From positions 233,719,661 through 233,783,660 of the forward strand of contig CM042685.1 in NCBI GenBank assembly GCA_023614405.1: 64,000 nucleotides of DNA. Reading direction: 5' to 3'. The notes beneath the pieces were generated by a model. It did not search any database. It saw nothing but the letters and a program-made list of their open reading frames with translations, and was not told the origin of the DNA. Source of the stretch: Avena insularis. Its lineage: Eukaryota; Streptophyta; Magnoliopsida; Poales; Poaceae. The position numbers and the translations under genes are program-made. This document shows positions 34,621 to 45,715 of this stretch, in pieces; position 1 is the stretch's first letter, and each line of letters opens with the position of its first letter.

Positions 34621-34806
34621 TTAAGCCCTTTAAGGCATTTATCTTATCAGTGTCTGCGAGTCAGATTCAAACACCACCCATATCCTACCTGTATCTGCTT
34701 CTCTTTGCTTTGCTTGGTACCGCTTGCTCTTTTAAGTTTATAAAGATCACACCAAACTTTCTGACTTACGGTAAAAATATAGTATCAAGATTTAATTTAT
34801 ACCAAC

Positions 34807-35643
34807 ACTCAATCTGAATTGGATGCACTAAATAAGAAGGCTCGGGCATGGGAATCCGGCTTGGTCTACATCCAGAATATCTTGAACGGTAAGTTTCTTT
34901 TAATCATCTTCCTTGCCTCCGACATCACTTTTTTAACCTCACTCGGTTCTGATATAACTATCTCCATTTTGCAGTCAACTTCCCGGAATGCCAAATAACA
35001 GGCAACAACCGCTGCTGAACAATCTCGGGAGCGGAGGATCACTGCCGGCGATCCTGACTCGAAATTCTTAACCATTGAAGACCATATTGCAGCTCTCAAG
35101 GCATGCCTGTCGCCAATGAAAGAGCAATCTCAAGATCTTGTCTTTGCCGCTGTCCATGTCTTCCACACGCTCTGGCCCGAGATCCCCAGGCCAAAGGACA
35201 TGGGTGATTTGGAGACCTATCTCATGAATGCTGAAGATAGGCTCACTGAATGGCGAGATTCCGCTGCCCGGGTTAGTGCTGAAGATGCCATAGCATTTAT
35301 TGCTTCTCACTGTGAAGGGTTGGACATCGAGACCATCCACTCAGTCCGGAGTGGATCAATCTGGTTGATCGACAAGGTTCTTCTCGAGCGTCGCCATCAA
35401 AAGGCCCACGAGTTTGCTGCTTACTCGAAGGTTCGCAACTTCATGGAAGATGTCAACGCGCAGCTGGAAGAGGATGAAAATGAGGAGGAAGAAGAGGACA
35501 TTGACGAGGACATCCAGGTGGATCTAATTCCTGAGATCGACACCGATGTCGGAAGCAATATAGCCAGCAGCTCGCAGGTCCCTGGCTCCGAGAACGCTCC
35601 TGATCCCTCCGATTCTCCATCAGGCGACGACGCTGCTGCTTAA
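34807..35643 (+). pseudogene. Hypothetical protein with acidic C-terminus, probably transposon-derived
   Basis: The clear open part is 35116-35643 (175 codons): MKEQSQDLVFAAVHVFHTLW, then VSAEDAIAFIASHCEGLDIE, then a very acidic tail (EEDENEEEEEDIDEDI) and a Ser/Pro/Asp-rich end. The same frame extends upstream to about 34807 (SELDALNKKARAWESGLVYI), interrupted only by a TAA near 35002. A possible intron (34889-34974, GTAAGT..TTGCAG) would not restore the frame, so I treat it as broken. The style resembles the C-terminal part of plant retroelement-associated proteins, but I cannot name the family. A Pack-MULE-like element sits about 80 bases after the stop. Confidence 0.45.
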
Positions 35644-35722
35644 ATTGCATGCTTGCTGTTGGTCATGAAAAACTTCGAAATTCGTTAAATCCTCGGGATG
35701 CCAGGTGCATATGTATATTAAA

Positions 35723-36851
35723 GAAAGAAGTCCACGTAACCCCTCTAACTATCGGGTTTGGAACGCTAACCCTCCACAAATTTGGATTGGGGCACTTAAC
35801 CTCCTAAGTATTAAATACCAAGAAAATTACCCCCTTCGGCCAGTGATGGCTGTTTTAGTAGCTGTTTTTGTCATGGACAAGTGGTTTTAGCCACGGTGGA
35901 GACAAGTGGTTAATTGATACCCGTCACGATTGTTTTTGCTCGCTGCAGAGACTTCACATGATATGGAGGTTGTTGTGTACCAGTGCAGGAGATCGTCAGG
36001 ATCGCGGTCAACCTAGTGACGCGGAAACTCAGCGCTGCCAGCGACGCCCGTGAGGTCTCCCTCTGCTGCTCGCCAAAGTGGTGCCACGAGGTGCGCGACG
36101 TGCTGCTCGCCACCATGCCTGCTGCTGCAGCGAGGTCCCCAAATGCTTCGACCCGTGGAGGGGCTCGCCACACTCGCGCAGTCCATGGTGCGGCGCGGCG
36201 CCGCGAACGTCATTGGGGTGCATTGCTGCAGGTCGCCATAGACGCGGCCGCTCAGGAGAGGAGAGACGCCACCGAAAACATTACGGTGCGTTTCTAGACT
36301 TTGCCAGTGGGATGAACACGGCAGGAGTGCTAGCGTAGTGTTCGTGTGACCGCACGGCGGAGTGCGGACATTGCGTGGGCTGCTCGATGCGACAGGTGCC
36401 GACGGTGTTCCTAGAGTTCACACATACTACTTGGCACAACTACACAGCTGCTCACCGGGCCAGTAGGACGCGTACATGCATAGAGCGTTTCATTCTCCGA
36501 TTAAAGCAAGCAAGTTTCACATCACCGGTGTTGGTGGGGGTTAAGATGAGCATAGCAAGTGTCATGGAAAAATTGGCGCTGAAGAAGAAGAAGCACAAAA
36601 AAGATTCAGAGTTTTAATATTGTCAGATTCAGAGAAGATGTAAGTTAGTATCAGTTTGGCCATTAGTTGAAGTGTCCACGTGGACCAAAACCACCCCAAA
36701 AACAGCCATCTGCCTCACAAACCACCGGGAGGGGGTAATTTGCCTGGTTTTGCAAACTTGGGAGGGTTAAGTGACCCAGTTCATACTTGGGGAGGGGGGA
36801 GGGGGTAGCATCCCAAAGATGATACTTAGGAGGGTTATGTGGACTTCTTTC
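35723..36851. mobile_element. Pack-MULE-like element (Mutator superfamily, non-autonomous)
   Basis: The termini are GAAAGAAGTCCACGTAACCC at the left and its inverse, ending GTGGACTTCTTTC, at the right. Imperfect inverted similarity continues inward for about 170 bases through the CTCC..TAAGTAT and AATTACCCCCT boxes. The 9-bp sequence TATATTAAA flanks both ends exactly (35714-35722 and 36852-36860), which is the target-duplication length of Mutator-like elements. There is no transposase. The interior holds GC-rich, exon-like sequence (about 36000-36300), as in Pack-MULEs. Confidence 0.92.
35983..36300 (+). pseudogene. Gene fragment inside the Pack-MULE-like element
   Basis: After an acceptor-like ..TACCAGTGCAG, an open plus-strand stretch reads EIVRIAVNLVTRKLSAASDA and SLCCSPKWCHEVRDVLLATM in one frame. 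It then continues in another frame (GLATLAQSMVRRGAANVIGV). The GC content is far above the flanks. The source gene is not recognised. Opposite-strand ORFs are similar in length, so strand is uncertain. Confidence 0.4.
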
Positions 36852-36924
36852 TATATTAAACTTGCTGCACTTTCATTTGCTTTTGGTGTGGTCTACTCTG
36901 AACCTTATTTAGTTTAGGTTTAGG

Positions 36925-37427
36925 TATCCCCCAAAGAGCTGGGGGGTTTAGGTATCATCTCCTCCCGTCACATGAATATGGCGTTGATGCTCAGATGGGT
37001 GTGGAGGATTCTGAAGGATGATGGAGGCCTCTGGCTAGTTAATAAAAGCTAAGTACCTCCAGGTCGGCCGCTGCTGGCTTATGAACGTCGGGAGGGGTCT
37101 CAGTTTTGGAGAGCCATCCAGGACATCAAGCCAGCAATTCAGAAAGGGTTGTCCATCTCCATAGGCGATGGGATGGACACCCTTTTCTAGCTGGACCCTT
37201 GGCGTGGCGCCCCCCCTGCGCCATGAGGTTCCAGAGTTGTTTGCAATCTGTGCAGACCCCATGCTCCTGGTAGGGGAGGCTTGCCAGGGTGGGGAGTGGC
37301 AGGTGGCATTTCGGCGGAACCTCGGGGGAGCTAAGAGGGTATCCTGGGATGAGCTGAGAGATAGCCTCCCGCTATCCCTGGCTCAGGCCCTAGATACCCC
37401 ATCTTGGAGGCTGGTCCCCTCGGGGAC
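36925..37427 (+). pseudogene. LINE (L1-type) ORF2 C-terminal fragment
   Basis: Frames read PKELGG, then NMALMLRWVWRILKDDGGLW, FWRAIQDIKPAIQKGLSISI, DPWRGAPPLRHEVPELFAIC and CQGGEWQVAFRRNL. This is the region after the reverse transcriptase in plant non-LTR elements (pattern LALL.KW.WRI ... FW..I .. GDG..T.FW.DPW.G). Stops and a frameshift are present. It ends abruptly at 37427, where a Gypsy LTR begins, so it is the target of that insertion. Confidence 0.8.
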
Positions 37428-37919
37428 TGACATGGATATGCCCTACGGGTACCTGGCATTGGTATACTCGGTCTATCCCAGTGAAGGCCCACACGAAGAC
37501 TTGTTGCCCAAGGAGACTCCGGGTGGCCCAAGCCCAATAGAAGTTCGACTCCTTGGAGAACACGACCAAGCTGTAGATAGAATTTTGAAGGGTCAAACCC
37601 TAACTTGTAACCGACTCGACCTACCCGAAACCTGTCCTCCCCATATAAAGGCCAGGAGGGCATGACGAGGAGGGTCTCTCTCCATCTCATACACACGTCT
37701 CATGCCAGATTGCATCTGCGCACCCCCTTTGACCTTCGGTTCCGCCATCAATCAAAAACAGACAAGCAGGAGTAGAGTTTTCCCTCTAGGGGCCTGAACC
37801 TGGGTAAACTTCGTGTCCCCTTGCTGTGTGTCTGTTAACCATCTCGCGATCTCCAGCATCCCCATCTTCTCCAAACCCAAGTCCATAAAAATGGGCATTG
37901 ACGAGTTGAACCCTCGTCA
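37428..37919 (+). repeat. 5' LTR of the outer Gypsy element
   Basis: It starts TGACATGGATATGCCC and ends ..CCTCGTCA (inverted TGAC/GTCA), 492 bp. A TATA-like CATATAAAGG lies near 37643. The boundary on the left coincides with the abrupt end of LINE homology. The right end is set by the primer-site-like sequence beginning 37920. Confidence 0.75.
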
Positions 37920-38041
37920 ATTGGCGTCGTCTGTGGGAACTGGAGACGCTGATTGTGCGATTGTGACGGTCCCATCCGGTGCGATATTCGATTCCTCGGC
38001 TATGGAGAATCACCTTATTTTCAGTGCTCTCGACTTCACCG

Positions 38042-39752
38042 TGTTGGAATTATGCCCTAGAGGCAATAATAAAGATGTTATTATTATAATTCTTGTTCAT
38101 GATAAAGTTTATATTCCATGCTAGAATTGTATTAAGCGGAAACTTTGATACTTGTGTGGTTTATGAACAACACCGTGTCCCTAGTACGCCTCTATGGACT
38201 GGCTCATTGATTAATGATGGTTAAGGTTTCCTAACCATAGACATGAGTTGTCGATTAATAATGAGATCATGTCATTAGGAGAATGATATGATGGACAGAC
38301 CCAAATTAAGCAGAGCAATTAGATCGTGTCATCGTGTTCATCTTTGCGAATTGTATTCCTTAGACAATGAGATAATACAACTCCCTGGTATCGAAAGAAA
38401 GCTTTGAGGTCATCAAACGTCATCCTATGTGAGGGCGATCATAAAGGTGTCTCTCAGGTGATCGGAAAGTACTTGTTGGGTTGTATGTATCGAGATGGAA
38501 TTTGTCCCTCCCAAGTCGGAGAGATATACTTCGAGCCCACTCGGTAATCGATATCAACACCGCTTGCAAGCACATGGTTAAGGAGTTAATCACAAAGTGA
38601 TATCGGATTACGGAACGAGTAAAGTACTTGCTGTGAACGAGATTGAACTAGGTATGCCGATACCAACGATCGAATATCGGGCAAGTAAAATATCGCGTGA
38701 CGAAGGGAATACATATATGGGATTAATTGAATCCTGGAATCATGGTTCATCTGATATGATCATCGATAAATATGTGGGAGTCAATATGGGTTTCCAGATC
38801 CCGCTGTTGATTATTGATAGAAGATCATGTCTGCATATTCTCGAACCCGTAGGGTCACACACTTAACGTGCATCGATGCTAGGATAGAATGGATAATTGG
38901 TTTATGAGTTTTTTTAGGAGTCTCGGATGAGATCCAGGACATCATGAGCGGTTCCGAAATGGTACGGAGAATAAGATTCATATAAAGGAAAGCAGTTTTT
39001 GGATTTCAGAATCGTTTCAGAGTTTATCAGTATTGTACCGGAAGGTTCTAGAAGGTTCCGAAGTGGGACCAACATGGGCCCACTTGTCGCAGGCCTGCGT
39101 GGGCCTAAGGGGAAGTGCCCTGGCCGCTTTGGGCCAGGGGCACAAGGCCCCAAAGGCCCAACCGGCCAGCCCTAGGGGAAACCCTAGGGGAGCCTTCTAG
39201 AAGGAAGGGGGGAAGACTTGCCCCCACTCCACCCTTGGGGCCGCCGCCCTAGGGCTTGGAGGAGGGGACAAGGGGGCCGGCCATCCCCTATATAAGGAGG
39301 GCAGGGGCGCACCCTTACCCCCATCCTCCAACCCTAGCCGCCGTCCTGCTGCCCCTCCACCTCTCTCTCTCCCGACTACGCGTAGGCGAAGCCCTGCCAC
39401 AGAAACTCTCCACCATAGCACCACGCCGTCGTGCTGCAGATCCAATCTATATCTCCACCATACTTGCTGGACCAAGGAAGGAGGAGACATCGTGGCACCG
39501 TACGTGTGCATCTCTCGGAGGCGCCGCCACTTGCGGTGTAGGATTGGATCGGATCGGATCGGATCGCGAGGAGGAGACGGCGAGTATGACTACATCAACC
39601 ACGTTCTGTTGAACGTTTCTGCTGTGCGATTTCTTCAAGGGTATGAAGATCTCATATATCTCTCTCGTTGATTACATCTCCTAGATTAGATCTTGGCTTT
39701 CTTGTTCGCATCCGTAGAATTTTTTTGATTTACTATGCTGCGAAACCTTTCA
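38042..39752 (+). repeat. 5' LTR of the Copia element
   Basis: A 1,711-bp repeat running TGTTGGAATTATGCCC .. GCGAAACCTTTCA. A TATA-like CTATATAAGGAGG is at about 39290. Its first 307 bases match the 3' LTR with a single difference. Confidence 0.95.
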
Positions 39753-40971
39753 GTGGTATCAGAGCTAGATCTATGCGTAGATGTGTTTCACGAGTAGAAC
39801 GCAACATGCTTGTTGCGGGCGTTGATGTTTTCTGTTGCAAACCTCTTGTTGTGTGTTTCTTATGGCGTGACATAGTGAGATCGAAGCGGTCCAGGCCAAC
39901 TTTACGCGACCTCGTTCACGAGACCGGCTCCGCACTTGACGTGTGGCTTGTTCCACACATGCGGCTGGTGGATGCCAGTTTCTCTCACTATAGTAGTCAT
40001 GAGATTTACACCAGATGTTAGCAACCATAATATCACCATTGTGGCTTTCCGTAGGTAAGAACCCTTCTTAGCTTGTTACTCCCATAAGCCACGTAAAACA
40101 TGCAACAACAAAGTAGAGGCGTCTAACTTGTTTTTGCAGGGAGTGTTTTGTGATATGGTATGGCCCAAGACATGAGATGTATGATGTATGCAATGATCAT
40201 GTTTTGTAATATTTCACGACTTGCATGTCGATGAGTTCACAACTGGCAGGAGCCGTATGGTTGTCTTTATAATTGTGTATGACCTGCGTGTCGACTTCTT
40301 ATACGCCATGTAATAGCTTTACTTTATCGCTAAGTAGTTAGCAATAGTTGTAGTTGCTATTCGTGGTGGAGGCAATCATGGTGGAGTGATGGGATCATGC
40401 TGGCATGCACAAGATGGAGATCACTGCGCAGAGATTGGCTATACCATGTCACATAAAATTATATGCATGTGATGTTTATCCTTTTATGTATCTTATTATG
40501 CTTAGATCGCGACGGTAGCATTATAATATGATTCCTCACTTAAAGATCAAGATAAAATTGTGTTCTCCCCATGTATGCACCGTTGTGAAAGTTCGTCGTG
40601 TTCAAGCATCTCGTGATGATCGGGTGCTATAAACTCTATGTTCACATACTATGGGTGCAAGCCAGTTTTGCACACGCGGAAATACTTGGGTTTGACTTGA
40701 CGAGCCTAGAATGTACAGACATGGCCTCAGAACACACGAACCGAAAGGTTAAACATGAGTCATATGAATGATATGATCGACACTTTGTTGTCCACCATTG
40801 AAACCACATCTCTTCTCGTGAAGATCGGATTAGGTGTGGTGAATTTGGATCGTGTTCACTAAACAACTTGAGGGATGTTGAATTTAGTGGGAGTTCATCT
40901 AGTAATTTGATTAAGTTGAACTAGTTATCATGAACATAGTCTAAATTGTATTTGCAAATTTTGTAGATCAA
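39753..40971 (+). other. Copia primer-binding site and untranslated leader
   Basis: TGGTATCAGAGC at 39754-39765 matches the 3' end of initiator tRNA-Met. The remaining 1.2 kb is non-coding leader of the type seen in Angela/BARE elements. The only ORFs are chance ones. Confidence 0.85.
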
Positions 40972-41800
40972 ATGGCTAAGTCCAGCTTCAACTTCAACGT
41001 TTTTGCTGAGAAAGAAAAGCTTAAAAACAATGGGTCTAACTTCACCCGGTTCCAATCGAGAATCATTCTCATTTGGCGGACAAAAGGACTATGTATTTGA
41101 GAAAGCGCTAGGTGACGCCCCTGCTACCGATGCGCCGGTTGATGAAAAAGCTGTTTATAAGTCGCGCAAAGATGATTATGGAGTGATTAAGAGTACCATG
41201 TTGTTTGCTATGGAACCGGAACTTCAAAATCGTTTTGAGGAGTTTGTCGGGCCCTTTGAGATACTTGAGGAACTGAAAATCATGTTTCAGACTTAGGCCC
41301 GTTCTGAGAGATATGAGATCTCTGAGAAGTTCTTTAACTGCAAGATGGAGGAAGGGAGCTCCGTTAGTGAGCACGCCATTAAGATGTCGGGCTACACTCA
41401 ACGTCTTGAGCAACTGGACTGCAAGATTCCAGAAGAGCTCAAGATTGACAGAGTTCTGCAATCACTGCCTCCTAGCTACAAAGGTTTTGTAGTTACTTAC
41501 AATCAAATTGGTTCCACTGATACAATCACTGAGCTCTTCGCTAAGCTGAAAGCTGCAGAGGTGGATATCAAGAAAGATAATCATGTGTTGATGGCCAACA
41601 AGACCCCTAGCTTTAAGAAAGGTAAGGGTGCAAAGAAACCCTTCAAGAAAGGCAGCGGCAAGCGCGTTGCCTCTGCTGAGAAGAAGCTCAAGTCTGGACC
41701 TAAGCCGGACACTGGAAGCGCAACTATCCGAAGTACTTAGCGGACAAGAAGGCTGACACCATTAAAGGTATATTTGATATACATGTTATTGATGTTTACC
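40972..41800 (+). pseudogene. Copia gag, frameshifted, zinc knuckle lost
   Basis: The capsid protein begins MAKSSFNFNVFAEKEKLKNN at 40972. It shifts frame near 41040, has a stop at 41294 (..KIMFQT*) and continues MEEGSSVSEHAIKMSGYTQR to about 41740. The downstream basic stretch (SFKKGKGAKKPFKKGSGKRV) is intact. The CCHC zinc knuckle is not: only its second half (HWKRNYPKYLA in another frame) is left, with the last Cys replaced by Tyr and the first two Cys deleted. It is not functional. Confidence 0.85.
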
Positions 41801-43216
41801 TTACTAGCGCTCGTTGTAGTGCACGGGTATATAATCTTTGGTTCGATTGCTAATATTTGTAACTCGAAGCAGGAGCTACGTAATAGGCAATGACTAGCAA
41901 GGGATGAGGTGACGATGCGCGTTGGCAATGGATCAAAAGTTGATGTGATGGCCGTCGACACGCTCTCCTTAGTTTTACCTTCAGGATTAGTTTTAAACCT
42001 TAATAAGTGTTATTATGTGCCTGCGTTGAGTATGATCATTATATCTGGATCGTGTTTATTGCAAGACGGTTATTCATTTAAATCGAAGAATAATGGTTGT
42101 TCTATTTATATGAATAACATCTTTTATGGTCATGCACCTGTTGTGAATGGTTTATTTCTTCTGAATCTCAAGAGCAATGAAACGCACATCCATAACATTG
42201 AGGCTAAGAGATGCAAAGTAGATAGTGATAATCCAACTTATTTGTGGCACTGCCGTCTAGGTCATATTGGTGTAAAACGCATGAAGAAACTCCATTCTGA
42301 TGGACTTTTGGAGTCTCTTGATTTTGAATCATTTGACACGTGCGAGCCGTGCCTCATGGGCAAGATGATCAAAACCCCATTCTCCGGAATAATGGAGCGA
42401 GCAACGGACTTATTAGAAATCATACATACCGATGTACACGGACCAATGAGTGTTTCGACGCGTGGTGGATATCGCTATTTTCTCACTTTTACTGATGACT
42501 TAAGTAGATATGGGTATATCTATTTAATGAAACATAAATCTGAAACGTTTGAAAAGTTCAAAGAATTTCAGAACAAAGTGGAAAACCATCATAACAGGAA
42601 AATTAAATTTCTACGATCCGATCGTGGAGGTTAATATTTGAGTTATGATTTTCTCACGCATCTTAAGGCAAGCGGAATCGTTTCGCAACTCACGCCACCC
42701 GGAACACCACAGCGCAATGGTGTGTCTGAACGCCGGAATCGAACTCTATTAGATATGGTGCGATCAATGATGTCTCTTACAGATTTGCCGTTATCATTTT
42801 GGGGTTATGTATTAGAAACCGCTGCATTCACTTTAAATAGGGCATCATCTAAATCCGTTGAGACGACACCGTATGAACTATGGTTTGGTTCTAAACCTAA
42901 GTTGTCGTTTCTTAAAGTTTGGGGATGCGAATCTTACGTCAAGAAGTTGATGCCGGACAAGCTCGAACCCAAAGCGGAGAAATGCGTCTTCATAGGATAC
43001 CCTAAGGAAATGATTGGGTATACCTTCTACCACAGATCCGAAGGCAAAGTGTTTGTTGCAAAGAACGGATCCTTTCTTGAGAAGGAGTTTCTCTCGAAAG
43101 AAGTGAGTGGGAGGAAGGTAGAGCTAGACGAGGTTATTGAACCTTCTCTCGAATTGGAGAGTAGCGCAGCACCTGAAATTGTTCGGTGCAAATGCACCAA
43201 CAAGAGAGGAAGCTAA
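41801..43216 (+). pseudogene. Copia protease and integrase, with stops
   Basis: The protease active site region (expected DTGS) is degraded at 41800-41905. Its distal part is open from 41909 (MRVGNGSKVDVMAVDTLSLV). The GAG-pre-integrase and HHCC-type region follows (LWHCRLGHIGVKRMKKLHSD, CEPCLMGKM). The integrase core has DVHGPMSVSTRGGYRYFL and SDRGG, where the next codon is TAA at 42632 (normally Glu). It continues in the same element with GTPQRNGVSERRNRTLLDMV, retaining the third acidic residue, and ends in the diverged C-terminal region with a shift near 43170. Confidence 0.88.
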
Positions 43217-44528
43217 TGACGAGGATCATGAAACTTCAAACGATGCTACTACTAAACTTCGCAGGTCGACAAGGTCACGTGCCACTCCGGAATGGTATGG
43301 CAACCCTGTCTCAACAGTCTTGTTGTTAGACAACAGTGAACCTGCAAATTATGAGGAAGCAATGATGAGCCCAGACTCTGAGAAATGGCTAGAGGCCATG
43401 AAATCCGAATTGGTATCCATGAGCGAAAACCAAGTATGGACTTTGGTGGACCCTCCTAGCGACCGTAAGGCCGTTGAGTGCAAATGGATTTTCAAGAAGA
43501 AAACGGACGCAGATGGTAATGTTACTGTCTATAAAGCTCGGCTTGTCGCAAAAGGGATTCAGCAAGTTCAAGGTGTTGACTACGATGAGACTTTCTCTCC
43601 CGTAGCGATGTTTAAGTCCATTCAGATTTAATTAGCAATTGCTGCATTTCATGATTATGAAATATGGCAGATGGATGTCAAGACTGCGTTCCTCAATGGC
43701 AACATTGATGAAGAGTTGTATATGATGCAGCCCGAAGGTTTTGTCGATCCTAAGGATACTAATAAGGTGTGCAAACTTCAGCGTTCCATTTATGGACTAA
43801 AGCAAGCATCTCGGAGTTGGAACCTTCGTTTTGATCAAGTGATCAAGAGCTTTGGATTTGTTCCAAATTGCTACGAAGCCTGTATCTACAAGAAAGTGAG
43901 TGGGAGATCGGTGACATTTTTAGTACTATATGTGGATGACATATTGATTATTGGAAATGACATTTGTATGCTTAACGATATGAAGAGTTATTTGAATAAA
44001 TGTTTTTCAATGAAAGACCTAGGATAAGCTGCTTATATATTAGGCATCAAAATCAATAGAGATAGACAAAGACGCCTAATAGCTTTAAGCCAAAGTACAT
44101 ATCTAGACAAAGTTCTGAAAAGGATCAGAATGGATAAAGCAAAGAAAGGTTCATTGCCCATGTTGTCCGGTAAGATATTGAGCAAGGCTCAGTGTCCAGC
44201 TATGGTAAACGATAGAGATACTATGAGCAAAGTGCCATATGCCTCGGCCATAGGTTCTATCATGTATGCCATGCTGTGTACTAGACCGGATGTGTCCAAT
44301 GCTCTTAGTTTGACGAGCAGATACCAAAGTGATCCAGTGGAACCTTTGGACAGCGTAAAGAACATCCTAAAGTATTTAAATAGGACTAAAGAAATGTTCT
44401 TGGTCTATGGAGGTGATGACAAGCTCGTCGTAAAAGGTTACGTCGACGCTAGTTTCGACACCGACCCAGATGATTCTAAATCTCAGACAGGATACATTTA
44501 TATTTTGAATGGTGGAGCTGTGAGCTAG
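43217..44528 (+). pseudogene. Copia reverse transcriptase, with stops
   Basis: Blocks in order: NQVWTLVDPPSDRKAVECKW, ARLVAKGIQQVQGVDYDETF, stop at 43629, WQMDVKTAFLNGNIDEELYM, LQRSIYGLKQASRSWNLRFD, LVLYVDDILIIGNDICMLND (catalytic YVDD intact), stop at 44026 (GGATAA), then the connection region with CTRPDVSNALSLTSRYQSDP. The Asp-rich catalytic motifs survive, but at least two stop codons break the polyprotein. Confidence 0.92.
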
Positions 44529-44915
44529 AGAAGCTGCAAGCAAAGCGTGATCGCGGGATCTACAACAGAAGAGGAATACATGGCTGCTTCAGAAGCGTCA
44601 AGTGAAGGAGTTTGGATCAGGAACTTCATCACTGAGCTTGGTGTGGTTCCAAGTGCCTTGGACCAACTGGAGATATTGTGCGACAACACTAGCGCCATAG
44701 CACTGGCTAAGGAACCAAGATATCATCCAAATACCAAGCACATCAACCGCCGTTTTCATATAATTCGAGATTATATAGCAGATGGAGATCTGAAGATTAG
44801 CAAAGTACATACGGATCTGAATGTCGCAGATCCGTTGACTAAACCTCTTCCACGAGCAAAACATGATCAGCACCTTAATGCCATGGGTGTTAGATTGTTG
44901 CCAGATGTAAACTAG
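44529..44915 (+). pseudogene. Copia RNase H C-terminal part
   Basis: After a TAG at 44526 (GGAVS*), the RNase H domain continues AGSTTEEEYMAASEASSEGV, CDNTSAIALAKEPRYHPNTK, HIDV-like KHINRRFHIIRD, and the end LNVADPLTKPLPRAKHD. It is complete apart from the separating stop. Confidence 0.9.
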
Positions 44916-44943
44916 ATTATTGACTCTAGTGCAAGTGGGATAC

Positions 44944-45715
44944 TGTTGGAATTATGCCCTAGAGGCAATAATAAAGATGTTCTTATTATAATTCTTGTTC
45001 ATGATAAAGTTTATATTCCATGCTAGAATTGTATTAAGCGGAAACTTTGATACTTGTGTGGTTTATGAACAACACCGTGTCCCTAGTACGCCTCTATGGA
45101 CTGGCTCATTGATTAATGATGGTTAAGGTTTCCTAACCATAGACATGAGTTGTCGATTAATAATGAGATCATGTCATTAGGAGAATGATATGATGGACAG
45201 ACCCAAATTAAGCAGAGCAATTAGATCGTGTCATCGTGTTCATCTTTGCAAAGCTTATTCTTATGTCGCCGTCCTGCGCACCCTTCCCCCCATCCTCCAA
45301 CCCTAGCCGCCGTCCTGCTGCCCCTCCACCTCTCTCTCTCTCACTCTCCCGACTGCGCGTAGGCGAAGCCCTGCCGCAGAAACTCTCCACCATAGCACCA
45401 CGCCATCGTGCTGCAGATCCAATCTATCTCTCCACCATGCTTGCTGGACCAAGGAAGGAGACGTCGCGGCACCGTACGTGTGCATCTCTTGGAGGCGCCG
45501 CCACTTGCGGCGTAGGATCGGATCGGATCGCGAGGAGGAGACGGCGAGTACGACTACATCAACCACGTTCATTGAGCGTTCGGCTATCTTGATTTCTTCA
45601 AGGGTATGAAGATCTCATCTATCCCTCTCGTTGATTACATCTCCTAGATTATATCTTGGCTTTCTTGTTCGCATCCGTAGAATTTTTTTGATTTACTATG
45701 CTGCGAAACCCTTCA
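44944..45715 (+). repeat. 3' LTR of the Copia element, internally deleted
   Basis: 772 bp. The first 307 bases match the 5' LTR with one difference. Then, after about 22 bases of unrelated filler (45249-45270), the sequence resumes at the equivalent of 39307, so about 0.95 kb is missing. The last ~446 bases differ from the 5' LTR at many positions. Confidence 0.93.

Larger units (their letters stand above)
38042..45715 (+). mobile_element. Angela-like Ty1/Copia retrotransposon, complete ends
   Basis: LTRs are at 38042-39752 and 44944-45715. The TSD CACCG is at 38037-38041 and 45716-45720. The primer site TGGTATCAGAGC (tRNA-Met) is at 39754-39765, and a purine tract (GTGCAAGTGGGATAC) precedes the right LTR. 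The internal order is gag, protease, integrase, RT, RNase H, as in Copia. Coding is broken by several stops and shifts. LTR start and proteins place it with Angela/BARE/WIS. Confidence 0.97.

Noticed and set aside
41800..41840. CTAGCGCTCGTTGTAGTGCACGGG resembles the Helitron-like left edges at 16511 and 19319
   Set aside because: It lies in the degraded protease region of the Copia element and corresponds to family-typical coding (..YLTSAR..), so the likeness is chance.
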